Assembly: GCF_013184805.1 (NCBI RefSeq)
Contig: NZ_JAATNG010000001.1
Span: 682,001-746,000, forward strand
Length of the DNA stretch: 64,000 nt
From: Pseudoruegeria sp. HB172150
GTDB taxonomy: Bacteria > Pseudomonadota > Alphaproteobacteria > Rhodobacterales > Rhodobacteraceae
Direction: 5' to 3'
Within the stretch, counting starts at the first letter, position 1. Every line of letters begins with the position of its first letter. Below the pieces are notes generated by a model. It did no database searches and was not told where the DNA came from. It was given only the letters and a program-made list of their open reading frames with translations. The position numbers and the translations under genes are program-made. Positions 16,920 through 27,602 of this stretch are shown here, piece by piece.

Positions 16920-17450
16920 ATGACCTATCAGCCCCGACGCATCCTGATCACCGGCTGTTCCGCCGCCGGCAAATCGACGCTGCTGGTCGAAGTGGCCCGT
17001 CGTGGCTGGGTTACCGTGCCGGAACCGGGCCGTCGGGTGATCGCGGCAGAGCGGGCCGCCGGCGGCGACGGGCTGCCATGGGTGGATCTTGAGCGCTTCG
17101 CCCGGCTCTGCCTCGAGATGGCGATCGCGGACTGGGAGGCAGCCGGGCCGGGGATAACGCTGTTCGACCGCGGCATCTTCGACGCTGCGATCAACCTGCG
17201 TCATATGGGGCAGGACATTGGCGATGCGCTCACCCGATATCGCTACGATCCGCTGGTGCTTCTGGCAGAACCCTGGCCGGAGCTGTTTGCCGCGGATGCG
17301 GACCGAAAGCACGGGATGGACGCGGCCCTGGCCGAGTTCGAGCTGCTCAGGGCCGGGCTGGACGAATTCGGCTATCGTGCCGAACCGCTTCCCAAGGTCA
17401 GCGTCACCGATCGCGCGGACTGGCTGGAATCCCGCCTCGCGAGCGGGTAA
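16920..17450 (+). CDS. P-loop ATPase/kinase-like protein inserted in dcw
   Basis: This 176-residue protein has a Walker A motif GCSAAGKST at residues 12-20 near its N-terminus and LFDRGIFDA further on, a Walker B-like or substrate-site segment. Size and layout suggest an AAA_28-type ATPase or small nucleotide/metabolite kinase; no substrate can be assigned. It lies between mraY and murD on the same strand, 104 bases after mraY and 26 before murD, where most dcw clusters have nothing. Codon use is like its neighbours. Confidence 0.8.
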   Translation: MTYQPRRILITGCSAAGKSTLLVEVARRGWVTVPEPGRRVIAAERAAGGDGLPWVDLERFARLCLEMAIADWEAAGPGITLFDRGIFDAAINLRHMGQDIGDALTRYRYDPLVLLAEPWPELFAADADRKHGMDAALAEFELLRAGLDEFGYRAEPLPKVSVTDRADWLESRLASG

Positions 17451-17476
17451 TCCGGTCTGACAGGACAGGAGAGATC

Positions 17477-18886
17477 ATGATCCCCGTTCGCGGATATGCA
17501 GGCGAGACCGTCGCCGTTCTGGGCCTCGGCCGCTCCGGCCTTGCAGCCGCCCGTGCCCTGCGCGAAGGCGGCGGGACGCCGGTCTGCTGGGATGACGGCG
17601 CCGAGGGCCGGGCACGTGCCGAATCCGAGGGTTTCACGCTGCGCGACCTGACCCGGCAGGGCGCCTATGACGACGTTAGCGCGCTGATCGTCTCTCCGGG
17701 CATCCCGCATCTTTACCCCGCGCCGAACAAGGCGATCGCTGCCGCCTGGGAAGCGGGCATGCCGGTGGACAATGATATCGGCCTGTTCTTCGCCAGTTTC
17801 GGCAGCGCGGACTGGGCGCAGTTCGACCAGCCGCCACGGGTCGTGGCCGTCACCGGCTCAAACGGGAAATCCACCACCGCCGCACTTATCCATCATGTGC
17901 TGGAGCATGCCGGCAAACCGGCGCAGCTGGCCGGCAACATCGGCCGCGGCGTGTTCGACATCGATCCACCGCAGGACGGCGAAGTGGTGGTGCTGGAGCT
18001 GTCGAGCTACCAGACCGAGCTTGCGCGTGCACTGACGCCGGATATCGCCGTCTTCACCAATCTGACGCCGGATCATCTGGACCGGCATGGCGGGCTGGGC
18101 GGTTATTTCGCCGCCAAGCGGCGGCTCTTTGCCGAGGGCGCGCCGGATCGTTGTGTGATCGGCGTCGACGAGCCCGAGGGCCGGTTCCTGGCGAACCAGC
18201 AGTCGCAGGGACCTGCCGATACGCGGGTGATCCGGGTGTCGTCGGGTACCAAACTCGGCGGGCCCGGCTGGTGCGTCTTTGCCCGCAAAGGGTTCCTGTC
18301 GGAATACCGGAAGGGCAAACAGGTCGGTTCCATAGATCTGCGCGGCATCCGGGGCCTGCCGGGCGCGCATAACCACCAGAACGCCTGCGCCGCCTATGCG
18401 GTCTGCCGCTCGCTGGGCATGGGCCCCAATTCGATCGAGGCGGCGTTCCGGGATTTCGAGGGGCTGCCGCATCGTAGTCAGATCGTCGCAGAGCAGGACG
18501 GTGTCACCTGGGTCAATGACAGCAAGGCCACCAATGCCGACAGCGCCGCGCAGGCGCTGCAGGCTTTCGACCGGATCCGCTGGATCGCCGGGGGTCTGGG
18601 CAAGGATGGCGGCATAGCCAGCCTTGCGCCGCATCTGTCGCGGGTGACAAAGGCCTACCTGATCGGCCATTCGGCGCGTGATTTCGCGCTGCAGCTGGGC
18701 AACACCGCACACGAGATCTGCGAGACGATGGAGATGGCAGTGGCCTGCGCCGCCGCAGATGCGGAGCCGGGCGATACGATCCTGCTGGCCCCCGCCGCCG
18801 CCAGCTTTGACCAGTTCCCCGATTTCGAGAAACGCGGCGAGGCGTTCATGGAACTGGTGCGCGCCCGTCTGACCCCCGCAGGCTGA
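17477..18886 (+). CDS. murD: UDP-MurNAc-L-alanine:D-glutamate ligase
   Basis: MurD adds D-glutamate to UDP-MurNAc-L-Ala. The 469-residue protein has an N-terminal Rossmann segment [17 protein letters not shown], the ATP loop [32 protein letters not shown], and [15 protein letters not shown], the family signature. A ribosome site (CAGGAGAG) precedes the ATG. Confidence 0.97.
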   Translation: MIPVRGYAGETVAVLGLGRSGLAAARALREGGGTPVCWDDGAEGRARAESEGFTLRDLTRQGAYDDVSALIVSPGIPHLYPAPNKAIAAAWEAGMPVDNDIGLFFASFGSADWAQFDQPPRVVAVTGSNGKSTTAALIHHVLEHAGKPAQLAGNIGRGVFDIDPPQDGEVVVLELSSYQTELARALTPDIAVFTNLTPDHLDRHGGLGGYFAAKRRLFAEGAPDRCVIGVDEPEGRFLANQQSQGPADTRVIRVSSGTKLGGPGWCVFARKGFLSEYRKGKQVGSIDLRGIRGLPGAHNHQNACAAYAVCRSLGMGPNSIEAAFRDFEGLPHRSQIVAEQDGVTWVNDSKATNADSAAQALQAFDRIRWIAGGLGKDGGIASLAPHLSRVTKAYLIGHSARDFALQLGNTAHEICETMEMAVACAAADAEPGDTILLAPAAASFDQFPDFEKRGEAFMELVRARLTPAG

Positions 18887-18894
18887 CCGCACCG

Positions 18895-18925
18895 CTTCTT
18901 CTGGCCGCAAGTATCCCCCGCGGAG
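18895..18925 (+). repeat. Dispersed intergenic repeat, copy 1
   Basis: A short copy of the element beginning CTTCTTCTGGCC and continuing to TATCCCCCGCGGAG, 8 bases after the murD stop. Other copies are at 23402, 33203, 35575 (inverted) and 52158. This copy lacks the downstream GGGGGC/GCCCCC hairpin. Confidence 0.8.
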
Positions 18926-19061
18926 CGTCCCGCAACCGCAACAGGCGCGCGGCCGGCGAAGCAATTGATCGGTAAACACTAGCGCGGTCGGAAATCTTTG
19001 GTTAATCTTGTCCCCAGACCCGGAAAACCGGGCGAGCAGTGACAGTTACAGGCGGTACCCC

Positions 19062-20228
19062 ATGACGGAAATGGTGTTCGGCGCGGCGCCCGTTCGCGAA
19101 GGCGAGCCGATTCTGCCGCGTTGGTGGCGGACGATCGACCGCTGGTCGCTGGCCTGCGTGCTGCTGCTGTTCGGGGTCGGTATGCTGCTTGGCCTTGCCG
19201 CTTCGCCGCCGCTGGCCGCGAAGAACGGGTTCCACGCTTTTCACTATGTGCAGCGGCAGGCGTTCTTCGGGGCGCTGGCGCTGATCGCAATGGTGCTGAC
19301 CTCGATGATGTCGCCGACCATGGTGCGCCGGCTTGGCGTCATTGGTTTCGCTGTGTCGTTTGTCGCTCTGATGCTGCTGCCGGTTTTCGGCACGGATTTC
19401 GGCAAGGGCGCGGTGCGCTGGTTCAGCCTCGGCTTCGCCTCGGTACAGCCGTCGGAATTCCTGAAACCCGGTCTGATCATCGTGTCAGCCTGGCTGATGG
19501 CGGCGAGCCAGGAAATAAACGGCCCACCGGGCAAGAGCATTTCCTTCGCGCTGGTCTGCGCCGTCGTGGGTCTTCTGGCGCTGCAGCCCGACTTCGGTCA
19601 GGCTTGCCTGGTGCTGTTCGCATGGGGCGTGATGTATTTCGTCGCCGGTGCGCCGTTCACCCTGCTGATCGGAATGGCCGCACTGGCCGTGACGGGCGGC
19701 ACTGTTGCCTATAACGCGTCTGAACACTTCGCCCGCCGCATCGACGGCTTCCTGTCGCCAGAGGTCGATCCTCGCACACAGCTTGGCTATGCCACCGGCG
19801 CGATCCGCGAGGGTGGGTTCTTTGGCGTCGGCGTCGGCGAGGGCCATGTGAAATGGTCGTTGCCCGACGCGCATACCGATTTCATCATTGCCGTGGCAGC
19901 AGAGGAATACGGGCTGATCCTCGTGCTGTTCATCATCCTTCTCTACATGACGATCACTGTCCGGTCGCTTCTGCGGCTGATAAGAGAGCGGGATCCGTTC
20001 ATCAGACTTGCGGGAACGGGTCTCGCCTGTGCGTTCGGGGTGCAGGCGATCATCAACATGGGGGTGGCTGTGCGGCTGTTGCCGGCCAAGGGCATGACGC
20101 TACCTTTCGTCAGCTACGGCGGGTCGTCGCTGATCGCTGGCGGGATTGCCGTGGGCATGCTGTTGGCCTTCACGCGGACCCGTCCGCAGGGTGAGATCGG
20201 CGATATCCTTATGCGTCGGAGACACTGA
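19062..20228 (+). CDS. ftsW: Septal peptidoglycan glycosyltransferase FtsW
   Basis: FtsW polymerises lipid II at the septum with FtsI; it is a SEDS-family protein. The 388-residue polytopic protein carries GKGAVRWFSLGFASVQPSEF, LALQPDFGQA, and the C-terminal LPFVSYGGSS signature. I placed the start at 19062 (MTEMVFGAAP), shorter than the maximal frame, with AGGCGG upstream. The 175 bases before it hold a dispersed repeat copy. Confidence 0.95.
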   Translation: MTEMVFGAAPVREGEPILPRWWRTIDRWSLACVLLLFGVGMLLGLAASPPLAAKNGFHAFHYVQRQAFFGALALIAMVLTSMMSPTMVRRLGVIGFAVSFVALMLLPVFGTDFGKGAVRWFSLGFASVQPSEFLKPGLIIVSAWLMAASQEINGPPGKSISFALVCAVVGLLALQPDFGQACLVLFAWGVMYFVAGAPFTLLIGMAALAVTGGTVAYNASEHFARRIDGFLSPEVDPRTQLGYATGAIREGGFFGVGVGEGHVKWSLPDAHTDFIIAVAAEEYGLILVLFIILLYMTITVRSLLRLIRERDPFIRLAGTGLACAFGVQAIINMGVAVRLLPAKGMTLPFVSYGGSSLIAGGIAVGMLLAFTRTRPQGEIGDILMRRRH

Positions 20229-20320
20229 CCCTTGTCCGGACAAATCCGATATTATCCGGTGCGCCGCCGAAGATGGGTGCCAATTTTCTGCACTGATCGC
20301 GCATTCGGCGGCGCGGCGTA

Positions 20321-21433
20321 ATGGCGGAACGCCCACTTCTCGTCATTGCCGCCGGTGGCACCGGTGGTCACATGTTCCCGGCGCAGGCACTGGCCGAAAC
20401 GATGCTTTCCCGCGGCTGGCGGGTGATCCTGTCCACCGATCCGCGCGGCGCGCGCTACACCGGCGCATTCCCCGAGGCGGTTCAGATAGAGCAGGTCTCT
20501 TCCGCCACCTTCGCCCGCGGCGGCATCCTGGCCAAGCTGATCGCGCCATTCCAGATCCTCGGCGGTGCCATTTCCGCGATCTTCGCGTTCCGCCGCCACC
20601 GCCCGGCGGTGGTCGTGGGCTTCGGCGGCTACCCCTCGATCCCCGCGCTTGCTGCGGCGACGATCCTGAAACTGCCGCGCGCCATCCACGAGCAGAACGG
20701 GGTGCTTGGCCGGGTCAACCAGGTCTTTGCGAAACGCGTCGATGCGGTTGCCTGCGGCACCTGGCCGACCGAGCTGCCTGAGGGCGTGACCGGCGATCAC
20801 ACCGGCAACCCGGTGCGGCGGGCGATCCGCGACAAGGCGGGTTCGCCTTACATCCCCCCCGGCGATCACCCGATGCAGGTCCTTGTGCTTGGCGGCAGCC
20901 AGGGCGCGCGCATCCTGTCGGACATGGTGCCCGCCGCAATCGCGGAACTGCCCGAGACGGTGCGCGCCTATACCCGCGTCTCGCACCAGGCGCGGCCCGA
21001 GGATCATGAGCGTGTTACCGCGTTCTACGCCGAGCATGGCATCCGCGCCGATGTGCAGCCGTTTTTCCATGACGTGCCGGAGCGTATGTCAGAAGCGCAG
21101 CTGGTCGTCGCCCGCTCTGGCGCGTCCACCGTGGCGGATCTTACCGTCATCGGCAGACCCTCGATTCTGATCCCGCTGGCCGCCGCGATCCGCGACGAAC
21201 AGGCAGCAAACGCGCGCGGTCTGGTTGACGCCGGGGCGGCCATCATGATCCGAGAATCGCTGCTGGACGTCAGCTCGCTTTCCGAGCATATGGCGCTGAT
21301 TCTCGAAAACCCCGACGGCGCCGTGAAGATGGCCCACGCGGCATTGACGATTGGACTACCGGACGCGGCAGAACGTCTGGCGGACTTGGTAACCACACTG
21401 GCAGAGAGGCGCGAGATCGGGCATGAAACATGA
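20321..21433 (+). CDS. murG: UDP-GlcNAc:lipid I N-acetylglucosaminyltransferase
   Basis: MurG adds GlcNAc to lipid I to make lipid II on the inner face of the membrane. The 370-residue GT28 protein has the glycine-rich [45 protein letters not shown], and the [11 protein letters not shown] site in the C-terminal domain. Downstream murC probably starts just after its stop. Confidence 0.97.
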   Translation: MAERPLLVIAAGGTGGHMFPAQALAETMLSRGWRVILSTDPRGARYTGAFPEAVQIEQVSSATFARGGILAKLIAPFQILGGAISAIFAFRRHRPAVVVGFGGYPSIPALAAATILKLPRAIHEQNGVLGRVNQVFAKRVDAVACGTWPTELPEGVTGDHTGNPVRRAIRDKAGSPYIPPGDHPMQVLVLGGSQGARILSDMVPAAIAELPETVRAYTRVSHQARPEDHERVTAFYAEHGIRADVQPFFHDVPERMSEAQLVVARSGASTVADLTVIGRPSILIPLAAAIRDEQAANARGLVDAGAAIMIRESLLDVSSLSEHMALILENPDGAVKMAHAALTIGLPDAAERLADLVTTLAERREIGHET

Positions 21434-21461
21434 ACGCTGGGGCAAATTCCGGACCTGCGGC

Positions 21462-22865
21462 ATGAACGCGGCAACCAAATTGCCAATGGAAATGGGCCCG
21501 ATCCACTTTGTGGGGATCGGCGGCATCGGTATGTCCGGTATCGCCGAGGTGCTGATCAACCACGGCTACAAGGTACAGGGATCGGACCTTAAGGCGTCGA
21601 AGATCACCGACCGGCTGGTCGCGATGGGCGCAAAGATCTTTATCGGGCAGAAGGCCGAGAACTTGGCCGAGGCGGAGGTCGTGGTGATCTCTTCCGCGAT
21701 CAAGCCGGGCAACCCGGAACTCGACACCGCCCGCGTCGAGGGCCTGCCCGTCGTGCGCCGCGCCGAGATGCTGGCCGAGCTGATGCGGCTGAAATCCAAC
21801 GTCGCCGTCGCCGGCACCCATGGCAAGACCACCACAACGACGCTGGTTGCCACGCTGCTGGATGCTGGCGGGATTGACCCGACCGTGATCAACGGCGGCA
21901 TCATCCACGCCTACGGATCGAACGCCCGGATGGGGCAGGGCGAGTGGATGGTGGTCGAGGCCGACGAATCCGACGGTACCTTCAACCGCCTGCCCGCCAC
22001 CATCGCGATGGTGACCAATATCGACCCCGAGCACATGGAGCATTGGGGCACCGAGGAGAACCTGCACCGGGGCTTCCTCGATTTCGTCGAGAACATTCCG
22101 TTCTATGGGCTCGCGGTCTGCTGTACCGACGACCCGGACGTGCAGTCGCTGGTTTCCAAGGTCACCGATCGCCGCGTCGTCACCTTCGGCTTCAACGCTC
22201 AGGCGGACGTGCGCGCCGACAACCTGCGTTACGAGCGCGGCGTAGCGCATTTCGACATTCGGCTGCGGTCTGAGGACAAGTGGATCCGCGACTGCACCCT
22301 GCCGATGCCAGGTAATCACAACGTTTCCAACGCTCTGGGCGCGGTCGCCGTCGCCCGCCATCTGGGCATGAAGAAGGACGCGATCCGCGAGGCGCTGGCC
22401 AACTTCAAGGGCGTTAACCGCCGGTTTACCCGCGTGGGCGAGGTGAACGGCGTGACGATCATCGACGATTATGGCCACCACCCGGTTGAGATCGCGGCGG
22501 TGCTGAAGGCTGCACGGCAGGCGACAGACGGCAAGGTCATCGCGGTGCATCAGCCGCACCGCTACACCCGGCTGTCGAACCTGTTCGGCGACTTCTGCAC
22601 CTGCTTCAACGATGCGGACGTGGTTGGCATCGCCGAGGTCTATGCCGCCGGCGAGGATCCGATCCCCGGCGCCACCCGCGACGACCTGGTGGCGGGCCTT
22701 ACGCGCGCCGGTCACCGCAGCGCCCGCGCCATTTCCGACGAGGGGGATCTGGCGGCATTGGTCCGCGAATTCGCCGAGCCGGGCGACATGGTGGTATGCC
22801 TCGGTGCCGGTACCATCAGCTCCTGGGCGAACAACCTTCCGGCGCAGCTGGAGAAGGACGGCTGA
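21462..22865 (+). CDS. murC: UDP-MurNAc:L-alanine ligase
   Basis: MurC adds the first residue, L-alanine, to UDP-MurNAc. The 467-residue protein opens MNAATKLP then [20 protein letters not shown]. It has the ATP loop [26 protein letters not shown], and [13 protein letters not shown] prefer the ATG at 21462 because family N-termini match there; an ATG at 21423 that overlaps murG is the alternative. Confidence 0.95.
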   Translation: MNAATKLPMEMGPIHFVGIGGIGMSGIAEVLINHGYKVQGSDLKASKITDRLVAMGAKIFIGQKAENLAEAEVVVISSAIKPGNPELDTARVEGLPVVRRAEMLAELMRLKSNVAVAGTHGKTTTTTLVATLLDAGGIDPTVINGGIIHAYGSNARMGQGEWMVVEADESDGTFNRLPATIAMVTNIDPEHMEHWGTEENLHRGFLDFVENIPFYGLAVCCTDDPDVQSLVSKVTDRRVVTFGFNAQADVRADNLRYERGVAHFDIRLRSEDKWIRDCTLPMPGNHNVSNALGAVAVARHLGMKKDAIREALANFKGVNRRFTRVGEVNGVTIIDDYGHHPVEIAAVLKAARQATDGKVIAVHQPHRYTRLSNLFGDFCTCFNDADVVGIAEVYAAGEDPIPGATRDDLVAGLTRAGHRSARAISDEGDLAALVREFAEPGDMVVCLGAGTISSWANNLPAQLEKDG

Positions 22866-22878
22866 GGGCGCCCGCACC

Positions 22879-23136
22879 ATGAGTCTGCCACTGATCCTCG
22901 CCTGTCTCTGGGTCGTGGCGGCCTCGGTGACCGCGTTCTTGCCAATGCGCTACCAGATCGCGCCGGGGCTTCTGCTGCTGATCAGCGCCCCGGTGCTCAT
23001 TTACTTCCTGGCGCGCGAGCACGGTCCGGTCATCACGTTGATCGGCATCTTCGCGGTGCTGTCGATGTTCCGCCGCCCGCTGATCCACCTGTTCCGCAAG
23101 CTGGCCGGAATTCCCACGGAAAAGCCCGGCGAATGA
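22879..23136 (+). CDS. DUF2484 small membrane protein, first copy
   Basis: An 85-residue hydrophobic protein beginning MSLPLILACLWVVAAS, with three transmembrane segments and a polar end ([10 protein letters not shown]). DUF2484 proteins are known mainly from Rhodobacteraceae, between murC and murB, with no assigned role. It starts 13 bases after murC and overlaps the second copy by 4 bases (ATGA). The two copies share the MSLPLIL start and a similar helix order, so this is an old tandem duplication. Confidence 0.8.
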   Translation: MSLPLILACLWVVAASVTAFLPMRYQIAPGLLLLISAPVLIYFLAREHGPVITLIGIFAVLSMFRRPLIHLFRKLAGIPTEKPGE

Positions 23137-23393
23137 GCCTGCCGCTGATCCTTGGCTGTTTCTGGGCCATCGCCGCCAATGTGGCCGGGATGCTGCCGTC
23201 GAAACGCAGCCACTGGCCGGCCGCGTACGTGCTGATCGCCGTGGGGCTGCCGATCCTGGTCTGGATCTTCTGGCTCCACGGTCCCTGGATCGGACTTCTC
23301 TGTCTCGCTGCCGCCATGTCGATCCTGCGCTGGCCGGTACTCTACCTCTGGCGCTGGATCAACCGGGTGCTCGGCACCACGGAACGGCAGTAG
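23133..23393 (+). CDS. DUF2484 small membrane protein, second copy
   Basis: An 86-residue paralogue of the preceding gene beginning [16 protein letters not shown], with three transmembrane segments and [14 protein letters not shown] near the C-terminus. Translation is probably coupled through the ATGA overlap. The position in the wall operon suggests a role in envelope synthesis or division, but nothing in the sequence shows it. Confidence 0.8.
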   Translation: MSLPLILGCFWAIAANVAGMLPSKRSHWPAAYVLIAVGLPILVWIFWLHGPWIGLLCLAAAMSILRWPVLYLWRWINRVLGTTERQ

Positions 23394-23401
23394 TCCCGCA
23401 T

Positions 23402-23432
23402 CTTCTTCTGGCCGGAAATATCCCCGCCGGAG
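23402..23432 (+). repeat. Dispersed intergenic repeat, copy 2
   Basis: CTTCTTCTGGCC followed by GGAAATATCCCCGCCGGAG, 8 bases after the second DUF2484 stop, the same distance as copy 1 from murD. The GGGGGC/GCCCCC hairpin part is absent. Confidence 0.8.
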
Positions 23433-23490
23433 GCACACTCCGCAGGAGCGTTCCCTTGCGCAGCCCCCGACACGCGCCTATCCCGCAGTC

Positions 23491-24429
23491 ATGGCTGATA
23501 CGCTTCCCCAGACCCGTGGCACGCTGACGCCGAACCGTCCGCTTTCGGACCTGACCTGGCTGCGCGTAGGCGGGCCGGCGGATTGGCTGTTCCAACCCGC
23601 CGATACCGAGGACTTGACGTCGTTCCTGCGGGCGCTCGACCCGGCGATCCCGGTTTTCCCTATTGGCGTCGGGTCGAACCTGATCGTGCGCGACGGCGGA
23701 ATCCGCGCGGTGGTGATCCGGCTGGGGCGCGGGTTCAACGGGATCGAGATCGACGGCGACCGGGTCCTCGCGGGGGCTGCTGCTCTGGATGCACATGTCG
23801 CGCGGAAGGCGGCGGCGGCCGGGCTGGACCTGACGTTTCTCAGGACGATCCCGGGTGCTATCGGCGGCGCGGTTCGGATGAATGCGGGCTGCTACGGGCG
23901 GTACACCGCAGATGTGTTCGAAAGCGCCACGGCAGTGACGCGGGCCGGCAAGATTATTACGCTATCGCCCGGCGATCTAAACTTCGCCTATCGCCAGACC
24001 AACCTCGCCGCCGACACGGTGATCACATCTGTCACCTTCCGCGCGCCGAAGGGCGATCCGGAGCTGCTTGAGCAGCAGATGGCCGACCAGCTGGCAAAGC
24101 GCGACGCGACGCAGCCCGTGAAGGACCGCACCGCGGGCTCAACGTTCCGCAATCCCGCGGGTTATAGCTCCACCGGGCGGGCCGACGATACGCACGAGCT
24201 GAAATCGTGGAAGCTGATCGAGGATGCAGGGCTGCGCGGGGCTCGGCACGGCGGTGCGCAGATGTCGGAGAAGCACCCGAATTTCCTGACGAATACCGGG
24301 AGCGCGACCGCCGCCGAACTGGAGGCGCTGGGCGAGGAAGTTCGAAAAAAGGTGTTTCAAAGCACCGGAATATGTCTAGAATGGGAAGTGATCCGGGTTG
24401 GCGAAACAGCCCCCGGCGATAACCAATAA
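23491..24429 (+). CDS. murB: UDP-N-acetylenolpyruvoylglucosamine reductase
   Basis: MurB reduces UDP-GlcNAc-enolpyruvate to UDP-MurNAc with NADPH through FAD. The 312-residue protein shows [14 protein letters not shown], the FAD-binding [34 protein letters not shown] and a C-terminal AGSTFRNP segment holding the proton-donating serine. It belongs to the shorter type found in alphaproteobacteria. Confidence 0.96.
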   Translation: MADTLPQTRGTLTPNRPLSDLTWLRVGGPADWLFQPADTEDLTSFLRALDPAIPVFPIGVGSNLIVRDGGIRAVVIRLGRGFNGIEIDGDRVLAGAAALDAHVARKAAAAGLDLTFLRTIPGAIGGAVRMNAGCYGRYTADVFESATAVTRAGKIITLSPGDLNFAYRQTNLAADTVITSVTFRAPKGDPELLEQQMADQLAKRDATQPVKDRTAGSTFRNPAGYSSTGRADDTHELKSWKLIEDAGLRGARHGGAQMSEKHPNFLTNTGSATAAELEALGEEVRKKVFQSTGICLEWEVIRVGETAPGDNQ

Positions 24430-24487
24430 GAACAGATCCGACGTGTCGCCATAAGATGCGCGGTTCGTGAGGCAGAAGGCGGTGGTG

Positions 24488-25402
24488 GTGTCGGGCAGGG
24501 CATCCCGGAATGTTGTCGTGTTGATGGGCGGACTCTCTGCCGAGAGAGAGGTTTCGCTGTCGACCGGGCGCGAATGCGCCGAGGCGCTTCGGAGCGAAGG
24601 CTTCGATGTGACCGAGCTTGATGCCGGGCACGATCTTGCCTTTCGCCTGACGGAGCTGTCCCCCGACGTTGTCTTCAACGCCCTGCATGGCCGCTGGGGC
24701 GAGGATGGCTGTGTTCAGGGCATGCTGGAATGGCTTCAGATCCCCTACACACACAGCGGTGTGCTGGCCTCGGCCTTGGCTCTGGACAAGGAGCGGACCA
24801 AGGCAATCTACCGCGCCAACGGTCTGCCGGTAGTCGAAAGCCTGCTGGCCGAAGCAGATGACGTGCGGAAGAGCCATGTGATGGAGCCGCCCTACGTAGT
24901 GAAGCCCTATAACGAGGGCTCCAGCGTCGGCGTCTATATCGTGCAGGATGGCGCAAATACGCCGCCGCAGTTGAGCCGTGAGATGCCGGACGTTGTGATG
25001 GTCGAGCAGTATGCGCCGGGTCGCGAACTGACCACGACCGTGGTAGGCGATACCGCGCTGACGGTGACGGATATCATCACCGAGGGCTGGTACGACTATC
25101 ACGCCAAGTACGATGTCGGCGGTTCTCGGCATGAACTGCCCGCGGATGTGCCGCAGGAGATTTTCGACGCCTGTCTCGACTATGCCGCGCGCGCCCATGT
25201 TGCTCTGGGATGCCGCAGCATCAGCCGTACCGATTTCCGCTGGGATGAGGGCAGGGGACTTGCCGGACTGATCCTGCTGGAGACCAATACCCAGCCCGGC
25301 ATGACCCCAACATCGCTTGCACCCGAACAGGCGGCCCATTGCGGCATGAGCTTTGGCAAGCTCTGCCGCCAACTTGTCGAGGAGGCCTCGTGCAACAGGT
25401 AA
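24488..25402 (+). CDS. ddl: D-alanine:D-alanine ligase
   Basis: Ddl joins two D-alanines with ATP for the peptide stem. The protein has VVVLMGGLSAEREVSLSTGR, LHGRWGEDGCVQGMLE, the ATP-grasp segment VVKPYNEGSSVGVY, and LLETNTQPGMTPTSL. Three successive GTG codons (24482, 24485, 24488) and another at 24467 could start it; I chose 24488, where family similarity begins and AGAAGG sits about 9 bases upstream. ftsQ begins inside its last codons. Confidence 0.94.
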   Translation: MSGRASRNVVVLMGGLSAEREVSLSTGRECAEALRSEGFDVTELDAGHDLAFRLTELSPDVVFNALHGRWGEDGCVQGMLEWLQIPYTHSGVLASALALDKERTKAIYRANGLPVVESLLAEADDVRKSHVMEPPYVVKPYNEGSSVGVYIVQDGANTPPQLSREMPDVVMVEQYAPGRELTTTVVGDTALTVTDIITEGWYDYHAKYDVGGSRHELPADVPQEIFDACLDYAARAHVALGCRSISRTDFRWDEGRGLAGLILLETNTQPGMTPTSLAPEQAAHCGMSFGKLCRQLVEEASCNR

Positions 25403-26271
25403 CGCTCCCCCGCCGCCGCGACCCGGCGCCGTCGAGATGGGCCTTTCGCCTGCATCGCTGGTGGCTGACGCCGTCGGTGCGCCGGTTCCTGCGCCTCGGT
25501 CTGCCGCTTTCGGTGGCGGCGCTGGCGCTGGTCTGGGTGTTCTCGCAGCCGGCAAATCGTAACGCCATCACCGACATGGTGACCGAGATCCGCCGCTCCA
25601 TCGCGGAGCGGCCGGAATTCATGGTCAAGATCATGGCCATCGATGGTGCTTCGGGCGAGCTGTCCGAGGATATCCGCGAGGTTCTGCCGCTGGATTTCCC
25701 GGTTTCCTCGTTCGACCTGGACCTCGTGGCAATGCAGAAAACCGTGGCGCAGCTCGACGCGGTTGCGTCGGTCGATCTGCGGGTGCGTCCGGGCGGCGTT
25801 CTGCAGGTTGACGTGACCGAGCGCGTTCCAGCAATCGTCTGGCGGGCCGAGGGGATGCTGGAATTGCTGGATGCCGATGGGCGCCGTGTTTCGGCGCTCG
25901 ACGCTCGGGGTGATCGTGCCGACTTGCCGCTGATCGCAGGCATTGGTGCTGACCTGCAGGTGCGCGAAGCGTTGGAGCTGTTCGCCGCCAGCACCCAGAT
26001 TGACGACCGTCTGCGCGGAATTGTGCGGATGGGGGAGCGGCGCTGGGACGTGGTGCTTGACCGTGGTCAGCGCATCCTGCTGCCCGAGACAGAGCCGGTC
26101 ACGGCGCTGGAGCGGGTGATGGCGCTGGACGAGGCGCAAGATCTGCTCGCCCGCGACCTTGCTGTCGTAGACATGCGCAATCCGACCCGTCCGACGCTGC
26201 GCCTGAACCCGAATGCCGTGGAAGAACTGCACAAGATAAAAGGCATAGAGCTGGGAGATATCCTTCAATGA
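25390..26271 (+). CDS. ftsQ: Cell division protein FtsQ
   Basis: A 293-residue bitopic divisome protein that links cytoplasmic and periplasmic components. A basic cytoplasmic tail (RRRDPAPSRW) is followed by a transmembrane helix (LGLPLSVAALALVWVFS) and a periplasmic POTRA domain ending in VDVTERVPAIVWR. The GTG at 25390 follows GAGGAGG and overlaps the end of ddl by 13 bases; a start further upstream would put the tail inside ddl. It overlaps ftsA by 4 bases. Confidence 0.93.
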   Translation: MQQVTLPRRRDPAPSRWAFRLHRWWLTPSVRRFLRLGLPLSVAALALVWVFSQPANRNAITDMVTEIRRSIAERPEFMVKIMAIDGASGELSEDIREVLPLDFPVSSFDLDLVAMQKTVAQLDAVASVDLRVRPGGVLQVDVTERVPAIVWRAEGMLELLDADGRRVSALDARGDRADLPLIAGIGADLQVREALELFAASTQIDDRLRGIVRMGERRWDVVLDRGQRILLPETEPVTALERVMALDEAQDLLARDLAVVDMRNPTRPTLRLNPNAVEELHKIKGIELGDILQ

Positions 26272-27602
26272 CCGACCTCTACCATTCCCAGCGTGCGATG
26301 CGGGCCATGCGGAAAGCCGCGCTGCAACGCGGGGTTATCGCGATCCTCGATATCGGGACGTCCAAGATCGCCTGCCTCGTGCTGAGGTTCGACGGTCCGG
26401 AGCAGTATCGCGAGACCGATGGGGTCGGTTCGCTGGCCGGTCAGTCCGCGTTTCGCGTGATCGGAGCCGCAACCACCCGCTCGCGCGGTGTGCGCTTTGG
26501 CGAAATCACGGCAATGAACGAGACCGAGCGGGCGATCCGTACAGCGGTGCAGGCGGCGCAGAAGATGGCAAATGTCCGCGTGGACCATGTCATTGCGTCT
26601 TTCTCCGGCGCGAAACCCCGCAGCTACGGCCTTGCCGGCGCGATCGAACTGCATGACAGCACTGTGGGCGAACAGGACGTGGCCCGCGTGCTTGCCTCCT
26701 GCGACGTGCCTGATTTCGGCGAGACCCGCCACGTGGTCCATGCGCAGCCGGTGAACTTCGCTCTGGATCACCGCTCCGGTCTTGGCGATCCGCGTGGACA
26801 GATCGGCAACCGTCTGGCTTGCGACATGCACGTGCTGACCATCGAGGGCGATGCGGTGCAGAACCTGCTTTACTGCATCAAGCGCTGCGACATGGAACTG
26901 GCCGGCATCGCGTCGTCCGCCTACACCTCTGGTATTTCGAGCCTCGTAGAAGACGAGCAGGAGCTGGGGGCCGCCTGCATCGACATGGGCGGCGGGTCGA
27001 CCAGCATCTCGATCTTCATGAAGAAGCACATGATCTATGCCGACAGCGTGCGGCTGGGCGGGGCGCATATCACGCAGGATATCTCCAAAGGGCTGCAGGT
27101 CTCGCTGGCTACGGCCGAGCGGATCAAGACGGTCTTCGGCGGTCTTGTGGCCACCGGAATGGACGACCGCGAGCGGATCGAGATCGGTGGCGATACCGGC
27201 GACTGGGAACATGACCGACGAACGGTTAGCCGCTCGGAACTCATTGGAATCATGCGCCCGCGGGTGGAGGAGATTCTGGAAGAGGTGCGCGAGCGGCTTG
27301 ATGCCGCGGGATTCGAACATCTGCCCTCGCAGCAGGTCGTGCTGACCGGTGGCGGGTCACAAATTCCGGGACTCGACGGGCTGGCACCGAAAATTCTCGG
27401 CAATCAGGTGCGCATCGGCCGCCCGCTCCGGGTTCAGGGTTTACCTCAGGCTGCAACCGGTGCAGCCTTTGCCTCGTGTGTGGGGCTTTCACTCTTCGCG
27501 GCGCATCCGCAGGACGAGTGGTGGGATTTCGAAATGCCGATCGAACGCTATCCGGCGCGCTCGCTGCGCCGTGCCGTGAAATGGTTCAAGGATAACTGGT
27601 GA
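26268..27602 (+). CDS. ftsA: Cell division protein FtsA
   Basis: FtsA is the actin-like ATPase that ties the FtsZ ring to the membrane. The 444-residue protein has IAILDIGTSKIACLVLRF, the SHS2 domain region (GVRFGEITAMNETERAIRTAVQ), ACIDMGGGSTSISIF, and VVLTGGGSQIPGL. A basic C-terminal amphipathic stretch (SLRRAVKWFKDNW) is the membrane-targeting helix. Confidence 0.96.
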   Translation: MTDLYHSQRAMRAMRKAALQRGVIAILDIGTSKIACLVLRFDGPEQYRETDGVGSLAGQSAFRVIGAATTRSRGVRFGEITAMNETERAIRTAVQAAQKMANVRVDHVIASFSGAKPRSYGLAGAIELHDSTVGEQDVARVLASCDVPDFGETRHVVHAQPVNFALDHRSGLGDPRGQIGNRLACDMHVLTIEGDAVQNLLYCIKRCDMELAGIASSAYTSGISSLVEDEQELGAACIDMGGGSTSISIFMKKHMIYADSVRLGGAHITQDISKGLQVSLATAERIKTVFGGLVATGMDDRERIEIGGDTGDWEHDRRTVSRSELIGIMRPRVEEILEEVRERLDAAGFEHLPSQQVVLTGGGSQIPGLDGLAPKILGNQVRIGRPLRVQGLPQAATGAAFASCVGLSLFAAHPQDEWWDFEMPIERYPARSLRRAVKWFKDNW

